Shown one piece after another: positions 1 to 7,075 of a DNA stretch of 7,616 nucleotides. Origin of the DNA: an uncultured Collinsella sp. (GTDB taxonomy: Bacteria > Actinomycetota > Coriobacteriia > Coriobacteriales > Coriobacteriaceae); assembly GCA_902482185.1 (NCBI GenBank), contig CABSZR010000062.1:1-7616 (forward strand). The letters are read 5' to 3'. The position numbers and the translations under genes were made by a program. The stretch's first letter is position 1. The number at the start of each line of letters is the position of its first letter. Below the pieces are notes generated by a model. The model saw only the letters and a list, made by a program, of their open reading frames with translations, was not told the origin of the DNA and did not search any database.

Positions 1-44
1 TTCTTGCGCTGCAGGTAGGGTATGATCTATCTGCAGCGCAAGAA
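1..44. repeat. Foldback inverted repeat at the window edge
   Basis: Bases 1-14 are the exact reverse complement of 31-44. Pairing continues inward (15-18 with 27-30) with one G-T wobble, leaving an 8-base loop at 19-26. The right arm is protein-coding and belongs to the treB reading frame (YLQRKN), while the left arm puts a stop codon (16-18) in that frame. The left arm therefore looks like a folded-back copy of the coding arm rather than natural upstream sequence. A real hairpin or inversion end is possible but less likely. Confidence 0.75.
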
Positions 45-354
45 CGCGGACGCTCAGGAGGTCAACGTACCCTCCTGCATCTCCTGCTACCTCGGCGTTA
101 CCGAGCCCGCTATGTTCGGCGTCAACCTGAAATTCCACTTCCCGTTTATCTGCGGCATGATTGGATCTGCCATCGCAGCGGTCGTCTGTGTGGCAACTTC
201 CACCACGGCCAACGCCATCGGCGTCGGCGGCATCCCCGGCATTCTGTCCATCCAGCCTGCCTATATGCTCAGCTTTGCGCTGTGCATGGTCATTGCCATC
301 GTTGTGCCCTTTGTGCTGACCGTCAGCGTCGGCAAAAAGAAAGGCATTGCCTGA
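22..354 (+). CDS. treB: Trehalose-type PTS permease, EIIC C-terminal fragment
   Basis: This is the C-terminal end of a membrane-embedded sugar PTS permease of the glucose/sucrose/trehalose superfamily, which imports and phosphorylates its sugar at the cytoplasmic membrane. The visible family signature is CYLGVTEPAMFGVNLKF, followed by at least two hydrophobic membrane segments (roughly FICGMIGSAIAAVVCVAT and MLSFALCMVIAIVVPFVLTV) and a short basic tail ending KKKGIA. Only about 110 residues are present, whereas full EIIBC proteins have about 450-500. The EIIB domain and most of EIIC are missing. The M at 22 is not the true start: family-like sequence begins near 19-22 and is cut by an in-frame stop at 16-18 created by the foldback repeat. 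The trehalose assignment rests on the treC-like gene 18 bases downstream. A sucrose or other alpha-glucoside permease remains possible. Confidence 0.75.
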   Translation: MIYLQRKNADAQEVNVPSCISCYLGVTEPAMFGVNLKFHFPFICGMIGSAIAAVVCVATSTTANAIGVGGIPGILSIQPAYMLSFALCMVIAIVVPFVLTVSVGKKKGIA

Positions 355-587
<233 letters not shown>

Positions 588-588
<1 letters not shown>

Positions 589-1133
589 TGGACGCCCGCG
601 AGCGTCGCCGTGCCATCATGGGCGTGCTCGAGGGGGCCAAGGGGCCCGTATCGGGCAGCGCGCTTGCCCGCGAGGTGGGTGTGAGCCGCCAGATCGTGGT
701 GCAGGACATCGCCCTGCTGCGCGCCGATGGGCACGATATCGTGGCGACCAACCGCGGCTACGTGCTGCAGGAGGCCCCCAGCAGCCCCGCCGTGCCTACG
801 CGCTTGGTCAAGGTTCGCCACAGCGTGGAGCAGGCAGGCGATGAGCTCACGAGTATCGTCGACGCCGGCGGCGCCGTGCTCAACGTGATTGTCAATCACC
901 GCGTGTACGGTAAGATTACGGCCGACCTGGACATCCGCAATCGTCGCGATGTCGAGCGCTATCTGCGCGATATCGAGAGCGGCAAGAGCTTTCCGCTGCT
1001 GACGGTGACCAGCGGCTACCACTTCCATCGCATTGCGGCGGAGGACGAACAGACCCTCGACGAGATCGAGGCGATGCTCAAGGAAAAAGGCTACCTAGCA
1101 GACCTGATGCCCTACGAAGACGATTTGTCCTAG
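588..1133 (+). CDS. niaR: Niacin-responsive transcriptional repressor, HTH + 3H domain
   Basis: This 181-residue cytoplasmic DNA-binding protein has the NiaR (YrxA) architecture. An N-terminal winged HTH spans about residues 4-60 (VSGSALAREVGVSRQIVVQDIALLRADG, then IVATNRGYVL). The 3H domain covers about 70-175. The histidines that name the domain are visible: H78 in VRHSVEQAGDEL, H104 in NHRVYG, and H145/H147 in GYHFHRI. H78, E86, H145 and H147 correspond to the metal ligands I recall from the Thermotoga TM1602 structure. The family represses NAD biosynthesis and niacin uptake genes when niacin is plentiful. The start is the ATG overlapping the nadC stop as TAATG, which implies translational coupling; no good separate ribosome site is seen. 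Length is normal for the family. It ends 120 bases before a terminator. I could not identify a NiaR operator, since the region upstream of its operon is missing. Confidence 0.88.
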
Positions 1134-1150
1134 TCGACGCCGCATCTATA

Positions 1151-1217
1151 AGTTGCGGTGAAATAGTTCCTAAAATCGGCATCCAAGACATAAAACAGGA
1201 ACTATTCCACCGCAACT
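1151..1217. repeat. Intergenic inverted repeat, 21-bp arms
   Basis: Arms 1151-1171 and 1197-1217 are reverse complements except for one A-C mismatch (1161/1207), with a 25-base AT-rich spacer. The arm core reads TTGCGGTGAAATAGTTCC. There is no T-run after the right arm, so it is not a classic terminator, and a proper terminator follows 40 bases later. The clean long arms and intergenic place between convergent genes suggest a dispersed palindromic element (REP/MITE-like). That it is dispersed is an inference that needs a genome-wide search. Confidence 0.8.
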
Positions 1218-1255
1218 GCCAAGGGTCCCGCTCCAAATTAGCTGCCCACATATGC

Positions 1256-1295
1256 AAAAGGAGGCCTCCGCGGCGATGCGGAAGCCTCCTTTTTT
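1256..1295. terminator. Bidirectional Rho-independent terminator (niaR / ferredoxin)
   Basis: A 10-bp stem pairs AAAAGGAGGC (1256-1265) with GCCTCCTTTT (1284-1293), and a second inner stem pairs TCCGC (1267-1271) with GCGGA (1277-1281). On the plus strand six T bases (1290-1295) overlap and follow the stem. On the minus strand the A-run at 1256-1259 reads as T. It sits between convergent genes niaR and the ferredoxin, about 120 bases past niaR and 40 bases past the ferredoxin stop, and can serve both. Confidence 0.9.
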
Positions 1296-1334
1296 GTGCA
1301 CGGTGTACTTTTGAGTGTGCAAGTGGGGGAGTTG

Positions 1335-1520
1335 TTACTCCTCGACGATCTCGGTGATCGCGCCAGCGGGGCAAGCGTCCTGGCAAGCGCCACAGGCGAC
1401 GCAGGAGTCCTCGTCAGCGACGGTAGCGACGTCCTGGAGCTCCAGAACGCCAGCGGGGCAGGAGTCGACGCAAACGCCACAAGCGATGCACTCGTCGGCA
1501 TCAATTACGGGATGAGCCAT
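1335..1520 (-). CDS. 2[4Fe-4S] ferredoxin, bacterial type
   Basis: A 61-residue soluble electron carrier. Two cluster motifs are intact: CIACGVCVDSCP (Cys 11, 14, 17, 21) and CVACGACQDACP (Cys 40, 43, 46, 50). In this family the last cysteine of each motif ligates the other cluster. The protein is acidic (ending EIVEE) and has the usual clostridial-type length of 55-62. The start is the ATG at 1520, preceded by AGAGGAAA on the minus strand about five bases upstream. A longer reading to 1586 adds 22 residues with no family resemblance and overrides this ribosome site. It is a single-gene unit facing niaR. In an anaerobe it would pass low-potential electrons to enzymes such as pyruvate:ferredoxin oxidoreductase or hydrogenase; the actual partners are not shown here. 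Confidence 0.95.
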   Translation of the reverse strand: MAHPVIDADECIACGVCVDSCPAGVLELQDVATVADEDSCVACGACQDACPAGAITEIVEE

Positions 1521-1581
1521 GGTAGTTTCCTCTCTGTTGACCGACGCTACAGGCGATGCGCGCCGGTTTGATTCGGGCAAA

Positions 1582-1609
1582 AACATACCACGGGAGCGAC
1601 CGTTTGCAA
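1582..1609 (-). promoter_or_regulatory. Candidate promoter of the ferredoxin gene
   Basis: Read on the minus strand, TTGCAA (1604-1609) and TATGTT (1582-1587) are separated by 16 bases and resemble -35 and -10 boxes, with four of six bases matching in each. They would give a leader of about 50 bases before the ATG at 1520. This is a pattern match only. Confidence 0.4.
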
Positions 1610-1742
1610 TACCCTCTGGCCGGCATCTTCATACCGTTCGCCGAGTATGCCAAGGTTTACTAAAAAACGCGCAGGTGGGGCCGTTGAGCTGCATAAATGT
1701 TAGCTAAAGGTGACTTGAAATATAGGGCGATTGAGCGTACTT

Positions 1743-1916
1743 GCGGAAACCGCATCCCATTATTTTGTCGAAAAACGGGTTGCAGTTTCCGGTTAGGCCC
1801 GCTAGCGGAAAATGCGAGCCGGTATCAGCTCTCAAAACGGGATATGGTTTCCGGTTGAGCTTTCAGACGGAAACTGCGACCCGGAATCCACGCTCAAGCC
1901 GGGATGAGCTTTCCGC
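1743..1916. repeat. Three palindromic 50-bp units on a 62-bp period
   Basis: Units lie at 1743-1792, 1805-1854 and 1867-1916, each separated by 12 bases, so the period is exactly 62. Each has a left arm like GCGGAAACTGCGACCCGG and a right arm like CGGGATGNNGTTTCCGG, roughly reverse complements, around a variable middle of about 16 bases. The spacers begin TTAGGC or TTGAGC, and TTGAGC also stands at 1731, just before the first unit. Differences between copies are spread through the sequence, so this is not a recent perfect duplication. There are no cas genes, and the palindromic unit with its short spacers does not fit a CRISPR. It lies about 260 bases upstream of dnaK. A repeat-element cluster or a multi-site protein-binding array are both possible. 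Confidence 0.8.
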
Positions 1917-1979
1917 AAGACGGCCCCCAGGCACCCCCGGACGCAAACCTCAGCCATCTCTACATAGATCTCGATAGAT

Positions 1980-2038
1980 TTGCCGAGAACTCAAACAGTG
2001 CGTCTACCTGCGTATTTGCGAACCTAAACTCTCGGCAA
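1980..2038. repeat. 9-bp inverted repeat upstream of dnaK
   Basis: TTGCCGAGA (1980-1988) and TCTCGGCAA (2030-2038) are perfect reverse complements 41 bases apart, just upstream of the AT-rich dnaK promoter region. It could be a pair of operator half-sites or coincidence. It does not match HAIR (CTTGAGT-N7-ACTCAAG) or CIRCE, although an ACTCAA half-site occurs at 1989-1994. Confidence 0.4.
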
Positions 2039-2042
2039 TAAG

Positions 2043-2099
2043 AAATCTTATATGAATTGACTTAGATTTTGTATATTCCGGCCCATAAGGGGATACACT
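2043..2099 (+). promoter_or_regulatory. Presumed dnaK operon promoter region
   Basis: This AT-rich tract in otherwise GC-rich DNA contains TTGACT (2057-2062), TTGTAT (2069-2074), TATATT (2072-2077) and TACACT (2094-2099). The most plausible pairing, TTGTAT with TACACT, has a long 19-base spacer, so the exact promoter is unresolved. AAATCT (2043-2048) and AGATTT (2064-2069) form a 6-bp inverted repeat that could be an operator. As hspR is in the operon, HspR control is expected, but no canonical HAIR site is visible. Confidence 0.4.
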
Positions 2100-2122
2100 A
2101 CATCCTGAAAGACAAGCCGAAA

Positions 2123-2150
2123 CACCGCTCGGCAGACCGCCGAGTCGGTG
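2123..2150 (+). promoter_or_regulatory. Stem-loop in the dnaK leader
   Basis: CACCG and CTCGGC (2123-2133) pair with GCCGAG and CGGTG (2139-2150) around a 5-base loop, with a single bulged T at 2145. The 11-bp GC-rich stem ends 28 bases before the dnaK ATG and upstream of the GAGAGGG ribosome site (2164-2170), so it leaves that site free. It may stabilise the mRNA 5' end. It does not resemble a ROSE or fourU thermometer, as the ribosome site is not paired. Confidence 0.6.
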
Positions 2151-2178
2151 CAAACGCACAAGAGAGAGGGAATTTCTA

Positions 2179-4071
<1,893 letters not shown>

Positions 4072-4073
4072 TC

Positions 4074-4916
4074 ATGTCCGCCCGTAAAGCTCGCACGGAG
4101 GCGGCCGCCGCTGGCGCCGCCCCCGTTGACTCTGAGGAGAAGGACGTGAAGATTCCCGTAGAGGCCGTTGACGATACCGAGGCCAACGAGGCCGAGGCCG
4201 CCGAGGCTGCCGAGAACCAGGTAGAGGATTCCAACAAGGAGGCGACGATGACCGAGGACGAGATGGTGGAAGCTGCTATCCGCGCCGGTGAGGAAGCCGC
4301 CGACAACGACTTTAAGCTCAAGTTCGAGCAGGCCCAAAAGGAGCTTGCCGACGTGCGCAATGAGCTCGATGCTGCGGCAGAGGCTCAGAAGGCCGCCGAG
4401 GACAAGGCAAAGGACGCCACCGAGCGCACCGCCCGTCTGCAGGCCGACTGGGAGAACTTCCGTCGCCGCACCGCAAACGAGCGTATCGCCGAGCGCGAGC
4501 GCGCGACCGAGAAGCTTGTCACCGCGCTGTTGCCGGTGATCGACGATATCGAGCGCGCGATTGACCATGCCCGCAGCCAAGAGCTTTCCGACGACTTTAA
4601 GCAGTTCGTCGATGGCGTTGACGCGGTACATGCCAAGCTGCTCGATGTGTTTGCGCACGAGGGCGTTGAGCCCATCGATCCCAAGGGTGAGGCGTTCGAT
4701 CCGCTCGAGCACCAGGCTGTGGGTCGCGTCGAGGACGCATCGCAGTACGACGAGACCGTCAACGACGTGTACCAGAAGGGCTACCGCATGGCGGATCGCA
4801 TCCTGCGTTCCGCGATGGTGACGGTGACCTACGGTGGCGAGAAGCGCCCCGCACCGGAGCCCGAAGCGGCGCCCGAGGATGCTGCGACCGATACGGCCGA
4901 GAGCACCGAGGAGTAA
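4074..4916 (+). CDS. grpE: Nucleotide-exchange factor GrpE
   Basis: GrpE releases ADP from DnaK and forms a homodimer in the cytoplasm. A long alpha-helix with coiled-coil character spans about residues 80-150 (KFEQAQKELADVRNELDAAA to WENFRRRTANERI), then a four-helix segment LLPVIDDIERAIDHA (152-166), and the beta-wing domain with the signature region GVEPIDPKGEAFDPLEHQAVG (197-217) to YQKGYRMADRILRSAMVTV (233-251). At 280 residues it is longer than usual (about 180-220), because of an acidic, Ala/Glu-rich disordered N-terminus of 58 residues and an acidic tail. The ATG at 4074 is 2 bases after the dnaK stop with GAGGA at 4060-4064. An alternative ATG at 4248 (Met59) has a near-perfect AAGGAGG five bases upstream and would give a 222-residue protein of normal size. 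Either or both may be used. A terminator-like hairpin follows. Confidence 0.97.
   Translation: MSARKARTEAAAAGAAPVDSEEKDVKIPVEAVDDTEANEAEAAEAAENQVEDSNKEATMTEDEMVEAAIRAGEEAADNDFKLKFEQAQKELADVRNELDAAAEAQKAAEDKAKDATERTARLQADWENFRRRTANERIAERERATEKLVTALLPVIDDIERAIDHARSQELSDDFKQFVDGVDAVHAKLLDVFAHEGVEPIDPKGEAFDPLEHQAVGRVEDASQYDETVNDVYQKGYRMADRILRSAMVTVTYGGEKRPAPEPEAAPEDAATDTAESTEE
4236..4250 (+). promoter_or_regulatory. Internal ribosome site and second grpE start
   Basis: AAGGAGG (4236-4242), five bases, then ATG (4248-4250) in the grpE frame. This is a better ribosome site than the one before the first ATG and precedes the part of GrpE that is conserved in the family. In this sequence GAG and AAG codons are common, so a chance match inside coding DNA is possible. 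Confidence 0.5.
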
Positions 4917-4920
4917 TTGA

Positions 4921-4953
4921 GAAGGGCCCCGGGGCAACACCCGGGGCCCTTTC
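4921..4953 (+). terminator. Terminator-like hairpin between grpE and dnaJ
   Basis: A perfect 12-bp stem pairs AAGGGCCCCGGG (4922-4933) with its complement at 4940-4951 around a 6-base loop. It is followed by only three T bases overlapping the stem end. It begins 5 bases after the grpE stop. The stem is very stable but the T-run is short, so partial termination or an mRNA 3'-end stabiliser between dnaK-grpE and dnaJ-hspR is more likely than a full stop. Confidence 0.7.
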
Positions 4954-4980
4954 TGGCCTAGTGCCATATGAAAGCATGAG

Positions 4981-5002
4981 CCGCCGACCGCAGGGACGGC
5001 GG
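4981..5002 (+). promoter_or_regulatory. Short stem-loop before the dnaJ ribosome site
   Basis: CCGCCG (4981-4986) pairs with CGGCGG (4997-5002) around a 10-base loop, ending 8 bases before GGAGAGGAG (5011-5019), the dnaJ ribosome site. It could protect the 5' end of a processed dnaJ mRNA or compete with the preceding hairpin; no function is proven. Confidence 0.45.
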
Positions 5003-5024
5003 ACGTAACAGGAGAGGAGCTACG

Positions 5025-5990
5025 ATGGCTGCAGGCAAAACCTTCTATGACATCCTGGGCGTATCCAAGAGCGCCTCCGACAAAGAGATTAAGAGTGCGT
5101 TTCGCAAGCTCGCGCAAAAATATCACCCCGATGCCGGCGGCGATGAGGCCAAGTTCAAGGAGATCAGCGAGGCCTACGAGACGCTTTCGGACGAGAAGAA
5201 GCGCAAAGAGTACGACCAGATGCTCATGTTTGGCGGCATGCCGGGCGCGGGCGGCGCGTATAGCGGTGGCTACGGAGCCAGTGCCGGCGCGAGCGGCTGG
5301 GGCGATATCTTCGACAGCATCTTTAGCGGTAATGGCGCCTGGGGCAGCGATTGGGGCTCGGGCTTTACCGGGGCTGCAGGCACTGCCGGTGCCGGCGCGG
5401 GTCGCAGCCGCGCGCGCAAGGGCGGCGACTTGTCGCTGACCGTCGATGTGACGGCTGAGGACGCGTTTCGCGGCGTGACGCACAAGGTCACCTACCGCAT
5501 TCCCTCGACGGGCGAGCAGCAGACCATCACGGTCTCGGTGCCTGCGGGTGCGGTCGACGGCGGCAAACTGCGCTACAAGCGTCGTGGCGAGTACGGCGTT
5601 GCCGGCGGCGAGCGCGGCGACTTGGTCGTGACCACGCACGTGGAGGAGCATCCGCTGTTTAAGCGCAAGGGTGCCGACGTGACCATGGAGGTACCGGTCT
5701 CGGTCTACGAGGCGGCGCTCGGCTGCACGGTGGATGTGCCCACGCCCGGCGGCGCGACGGTTCGTCTGAAGGTGCCCGCTGGCACCCAGACGGGCAAGAA
5801 GTTCCGCTTTAAGGAGATGGGTGCGCCCGACGTTAAGCACCGTGGCCGCACAGGCGCGCTGCTCGTCGAAATCAAGGTACAGGTTCCCACGAACCTGTCC
5901 GATGACGAGCGCGATGCCATGACCAGGCTGCGCGAGGCCGACACGCGCGATTATCGCGAGAAGGTTAACCGTTACAAGGCGACGTACTAG
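5025..5990 (+). CDS. dnaJ: J-domain co-chaperone, zinc-finger-less DnaJ (CbpA type)
   Basis: A 321-residue cytoplasmic Hsp40 that delivers substrate to DnaK and stimulates its ATPase. The J domain is at about residues 5-68, with the essential HPD at 34-36 and helix [13 protein letters not shown] Gly-rich, Ala/Ser-containing linker (69-128) includes FDSIF (96-100). The C-terminal substrate-binding domains cover 135-290 ([16 protein letters not shown]; then [36 protein letters not shown]), ending in a charged dimerisation tail. The four CxxCxGxG zinc motifs of classical DnaJ are absent: the only cysteine is Cys234. It is therefore a type II protein, although it occupies the dnaJ slot of the operon. 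GGAGAGGAG sits five bases before the ATG. It is 108 bases after grpE, beyond a terminator-like hairpin. Annotators may call it dnaJ or cbpA. Confidence 0.95.
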   Translation: MAAGKTFYDILGVSKSASDKEIKSAFRKLAQKYHPDAGGDEAKFKEISEAYETLSDEKKRKEYDQMLMFGGMPGAGGAYSGGYGASAGASGWGDIFDSIFSGNGAWGSDWGSGFTGAAGTAGAGAGRSRARKGGDLSLTVDVTAEDAFRGVTHKVTYRIPSTGEQQTITVSVPAGAVDGGKLRYKRRGEYGVAGGERGDLVVTTHVEEHPLFKRKGADVTMEVPVSVYEAALGCTVDVPTPGGATVRLKVPAGTQTGKKFRFKEMGAPDVKHRGRTGALLVEIKVQVPTNLSDDERDAMTRLREADTRDYREKVNRYKATY

Positions 5991-6062
5991 GGCGGTCGTG
6001 GCGCACACCCGCGCCCGCGGGCTTATGATGGACGATAACGAGACGGAAAGGGGTCAGGTAGC

Positions 6063-6479
6063 ATGGCCGAGGACAATAGGAACAAACCGCTGTACATGAT
6101 CAGCGTGGCGGCCGAGCTGACCGGCATGCATCCGCAGACTCTGCGCGTCTACGAGTCCAAGGGCCTGGTGAACCCCCAGCGCTCGGGCGGCAACACGCGT
6201 CTGTATTCGCGTGCCGATATCGAGCGCCTGGAGCTCATCAACCAGCTGACCGACGAGGGCATCAACCTTGCCGGCGTGGTGCGCATCCTCGATATGAAGG
6301 AGCGTGCCGAGGAGCGCGAGCGCGAGAACGAAAAGCTCCGTGCCCGCGTGCGCCAGCTCGAGGACGAGCTGCACGAGTACAAGATGCAGAAGAAGATCAC
6401 CGCCCTGGCCCCGCGCGACGGCTCGGTTAACCCCGAACAGGTCATGCGCAAACTTTTGGGCGCAGGCGGGGATCTCTAG
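6063..6479 (+). CDS. hspR: Heat-shock repressor HspR, MerR family
   Basis: A 138-residue cytoplasmic repressor. The MerR-type winged HTH is at about residues 10-58 (YMISVAAELTGMHPQTLRVYESKGLV, then GGNTRLYSRADIERL). The linker INQLTDEGINLAGVVRILDM (59-78) leads into a charged coiled coil (79-111; EERERENEKLRARVRQLEDEL) that would mediate dimerisation. No effector domain or metal-binding cysteines are present, as expected for HspR rather than a metal sensor. In Streptomyces and Mycobacterium, HspR binds HAIR operators before dnaK with DnaK as co-repressor. Position as last gene of dnaK-grpE-dnaJ-hspR matches that scheme. AAAGGGG lies about nine bases upstream of the ATG at 6063, and a 72-base gap separates it from dnaJ. 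A TATGAT at 6024-6029 could be a weak internal -10. Two hairpins follow the stop. Confidence 0.95.
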   Translation: MAEDNRNKPLYMISVAAELTGMHPQTLRVYESKGLVNPQRSGGNTRLYSRADIERLELINQLTDEGINLAGVVRILDMKERAEERERENEKLRARVRQLEDELHEYKMQKKITALAPRDGSVNPEQVMRKLLGAGGDL

Positions 6480-6507
6480 GTTACGCCGTTCTGCCGAACG
6501 GCGTAAC
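6480..6507 (+). terminator. Hairpin directly after hspR, no T-run
   Basis: GTTACGCCGTTC (6480-6491) pairs perfectly with GAACGGCGTAAC (6496-6507) around TGCC. The stem starts at the base after the hspR stop codon. Without a T-run it is unlikely to end transcription on its own; mRNA 3' protection is a better guess, with the real terminator about 45 bases further on. Confidence 0.6.
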
Positions 6508-6520
6508 GGCTCGACGCTGC

Positions 6521-6620
6521 GCGACGTCCAGAGCGACAATTTGTCATTCAAAAGGCAAGGCATGACCAGAAGGTCTATGCCTTGCCTTTTTCATGCCAAC
6601 TTGTTCGCTCTGGACGTCGC
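6521..6620. repeat. Long outer inverted repeat enclosing the operon terminator
   Basis: GCGACGTCCAGAGCGA (6521-6536) is the exact reverse complement of 6605-6620, and pairing continues with CAA/TTG past a one-base bulge. It encloses a palindrome GACAA-T-TTGTC (6535-6545) and the complete terminator hairpin 6550-6591. Such a nested design resembles a small non-autonomous element (MITE) carrying its own terminator, though I see no clear target-site duplication. Confidence 0.75.
6550..6591 (+). terminator. Rho-independent terminator of the dnaK operon
   Basis: AAAAGGCAAGGCAT and GACC (6550-6567) pair with GGTC and ATGCCTTGCCTTTT (6572-6590), with one bulged T (6576) and an AGAA loop. This 18-bp stem ends in a run of five T bases (6587-6591). 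The A-run on the left side makes it usable on the minus strand also. It is 71 bases past the hspR stop. Confidence 0.92.
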
Positions 6621-6698
6621 TCGCTGTCCGTCCTCTACCTGCGGCGCCTTAGATGTAGTCATTGGGGACGTTCTTAAACGACTAGGTTGGGCACATTG

Positions 6699-6755
6699 CT
6701 TTGAGATGTTATTTAATCGGCTTTGATGGCCATTAAGCCGGCTACCTGCTCAAAG
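6699..6755. repeat. Nested inverted repeats in the hspR-prmC gap
   Basis: An outer pair CTTTGAG (6699-6705) / CTCAAAG (6749-6755) encloses an inner pair CGGCTT (6718-6723) / AAGCCG (6735-6740), centred near TGGCCA (6727-6732). This could be a two-stem structured RNA or an operator. The surrounding DNA is AT-richer than the genes, and no protein-coding frame is convincing. Confidence 0.45.
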
Positions 6756-6810
6756 AAATTAGCGGCATTCATCTGCTATCGAAAATAATGCTCAAAAAAC
6801 CGTCCAAGAA

Positions 6811-6843
6811 GTCGCGTGTCATTTTTTGATGCGTCGCGCGTCA
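6811..6843. repeat. Direct repeat GTCGCGYGTCA, 22 bp apart
   Basis: GTCGCGTGTCA (6811-6821) and GTCGCGCGTCA (6833-6843) differ at one base and start 22 bases apart, about two helical turns, so proteins bound to both would face the same side of the DNA. It may be a regulator-binding pair or remnant repeat. Confidence 0.4.
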
Positions 6844-6909
6844 AGTGATTTGGCAAGTTCTTGGTTAGATATTGGTCAGTTTTGGGTCAACCTTGCCAAA
6901 AGCTTGACG
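6839..6909. repeat. 71-bp imperfect inverted repeat upstream of prmC
   Basis: CGTCAAG (6839-6845) and TTGGCAAG (6850-6857) are mirrored by CTTGCCAA (6892-6899) and CTTGACG (6903-6909), so the two-part arms match with internal gaps of 4 and 3 bases. The loop contains three TTGG-type repeats: TTGGTTA (6861), TTGGTCA (6873) and TTGGGTCA (6882). It may be a cruciform-type operator, a small element or a structured RNA. Confidence 0.6.
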
Positions 6910-7000
6910 AATGCAAATCTAGACGTCGGCGAATGAACACTTTGAGCGAGCCCGGTGCAAAATTCTGGGCTGATTCTCGATATTCGCCTTCAATCGTCCC

Positions 7001-7027
7001 TTGCCAAGCGCTGGCCTCGCTTACAAT
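7001..7027 (+). promoter_or_regulatory. Candidate prmC promoter
   Basis: TTGCCA (7001-7006) and TACAAT (7022-7027) resemble -35 and -10 boxes with a short 15-base spacer. They lie about 50 bases upstream of the prmC ATG. Pattern match only. Confidence 0.35.
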
Positions 7028-7075
7028 CTGCTCCGACATTCGCGCGCCGTCCGGCGCTTAAGAGGGGAGGGCCCC

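Larger units (their letters stand above)
6621..7075. other. Gene-poor stretch between the dnaK operon and prmC
   Basis: Apart from the inverted and direct repeats listed separately, I see no convincing gene here. Short open frames (for example 6861-7061) lack ribosome sites and family resemblance. The section 6650-6990 is clearly richer in A+T than the flanking genes. No tRNA, riboswitch or integrase was recognised. GCGCC/GGCGC (7044-7057) makes a small hairpin just before the prmC ribosome site. Confidence 0.55.

Noticed and set aside
1521..1586. N-terminal extension of the ferredoxin to 1586
   Set aside because: The 22 extra residues show no family match and a good ribosome site precedes the ATG at 1520.
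1743..1916. CRISPR array
   Set aside because: The repeats are diverged palindromes with 12-base separators and a 62-bp period; spacers are too short, copies too unlike, and no cas genes are near.
1741..1977. 78-residue open frame across the palindrome array
   Set aside because: It is composed of the repeat units, and has no ribosome site or family resemblance.
1917..2178. CIRCE operator or HrcA control of dnaK
   Set aside because: No TTAGCACTC-N9-GAGTGCTAA sequence is present, and the operon carries hspR rather than hrcA.
6304..6726. 140-residue open frame overlapping hspR and running into the terminator
   Set aside because: It is out of frame with hspR, rich in Arg/Ser/Cys as expected of a shadow frame, and reads through two hairpins.
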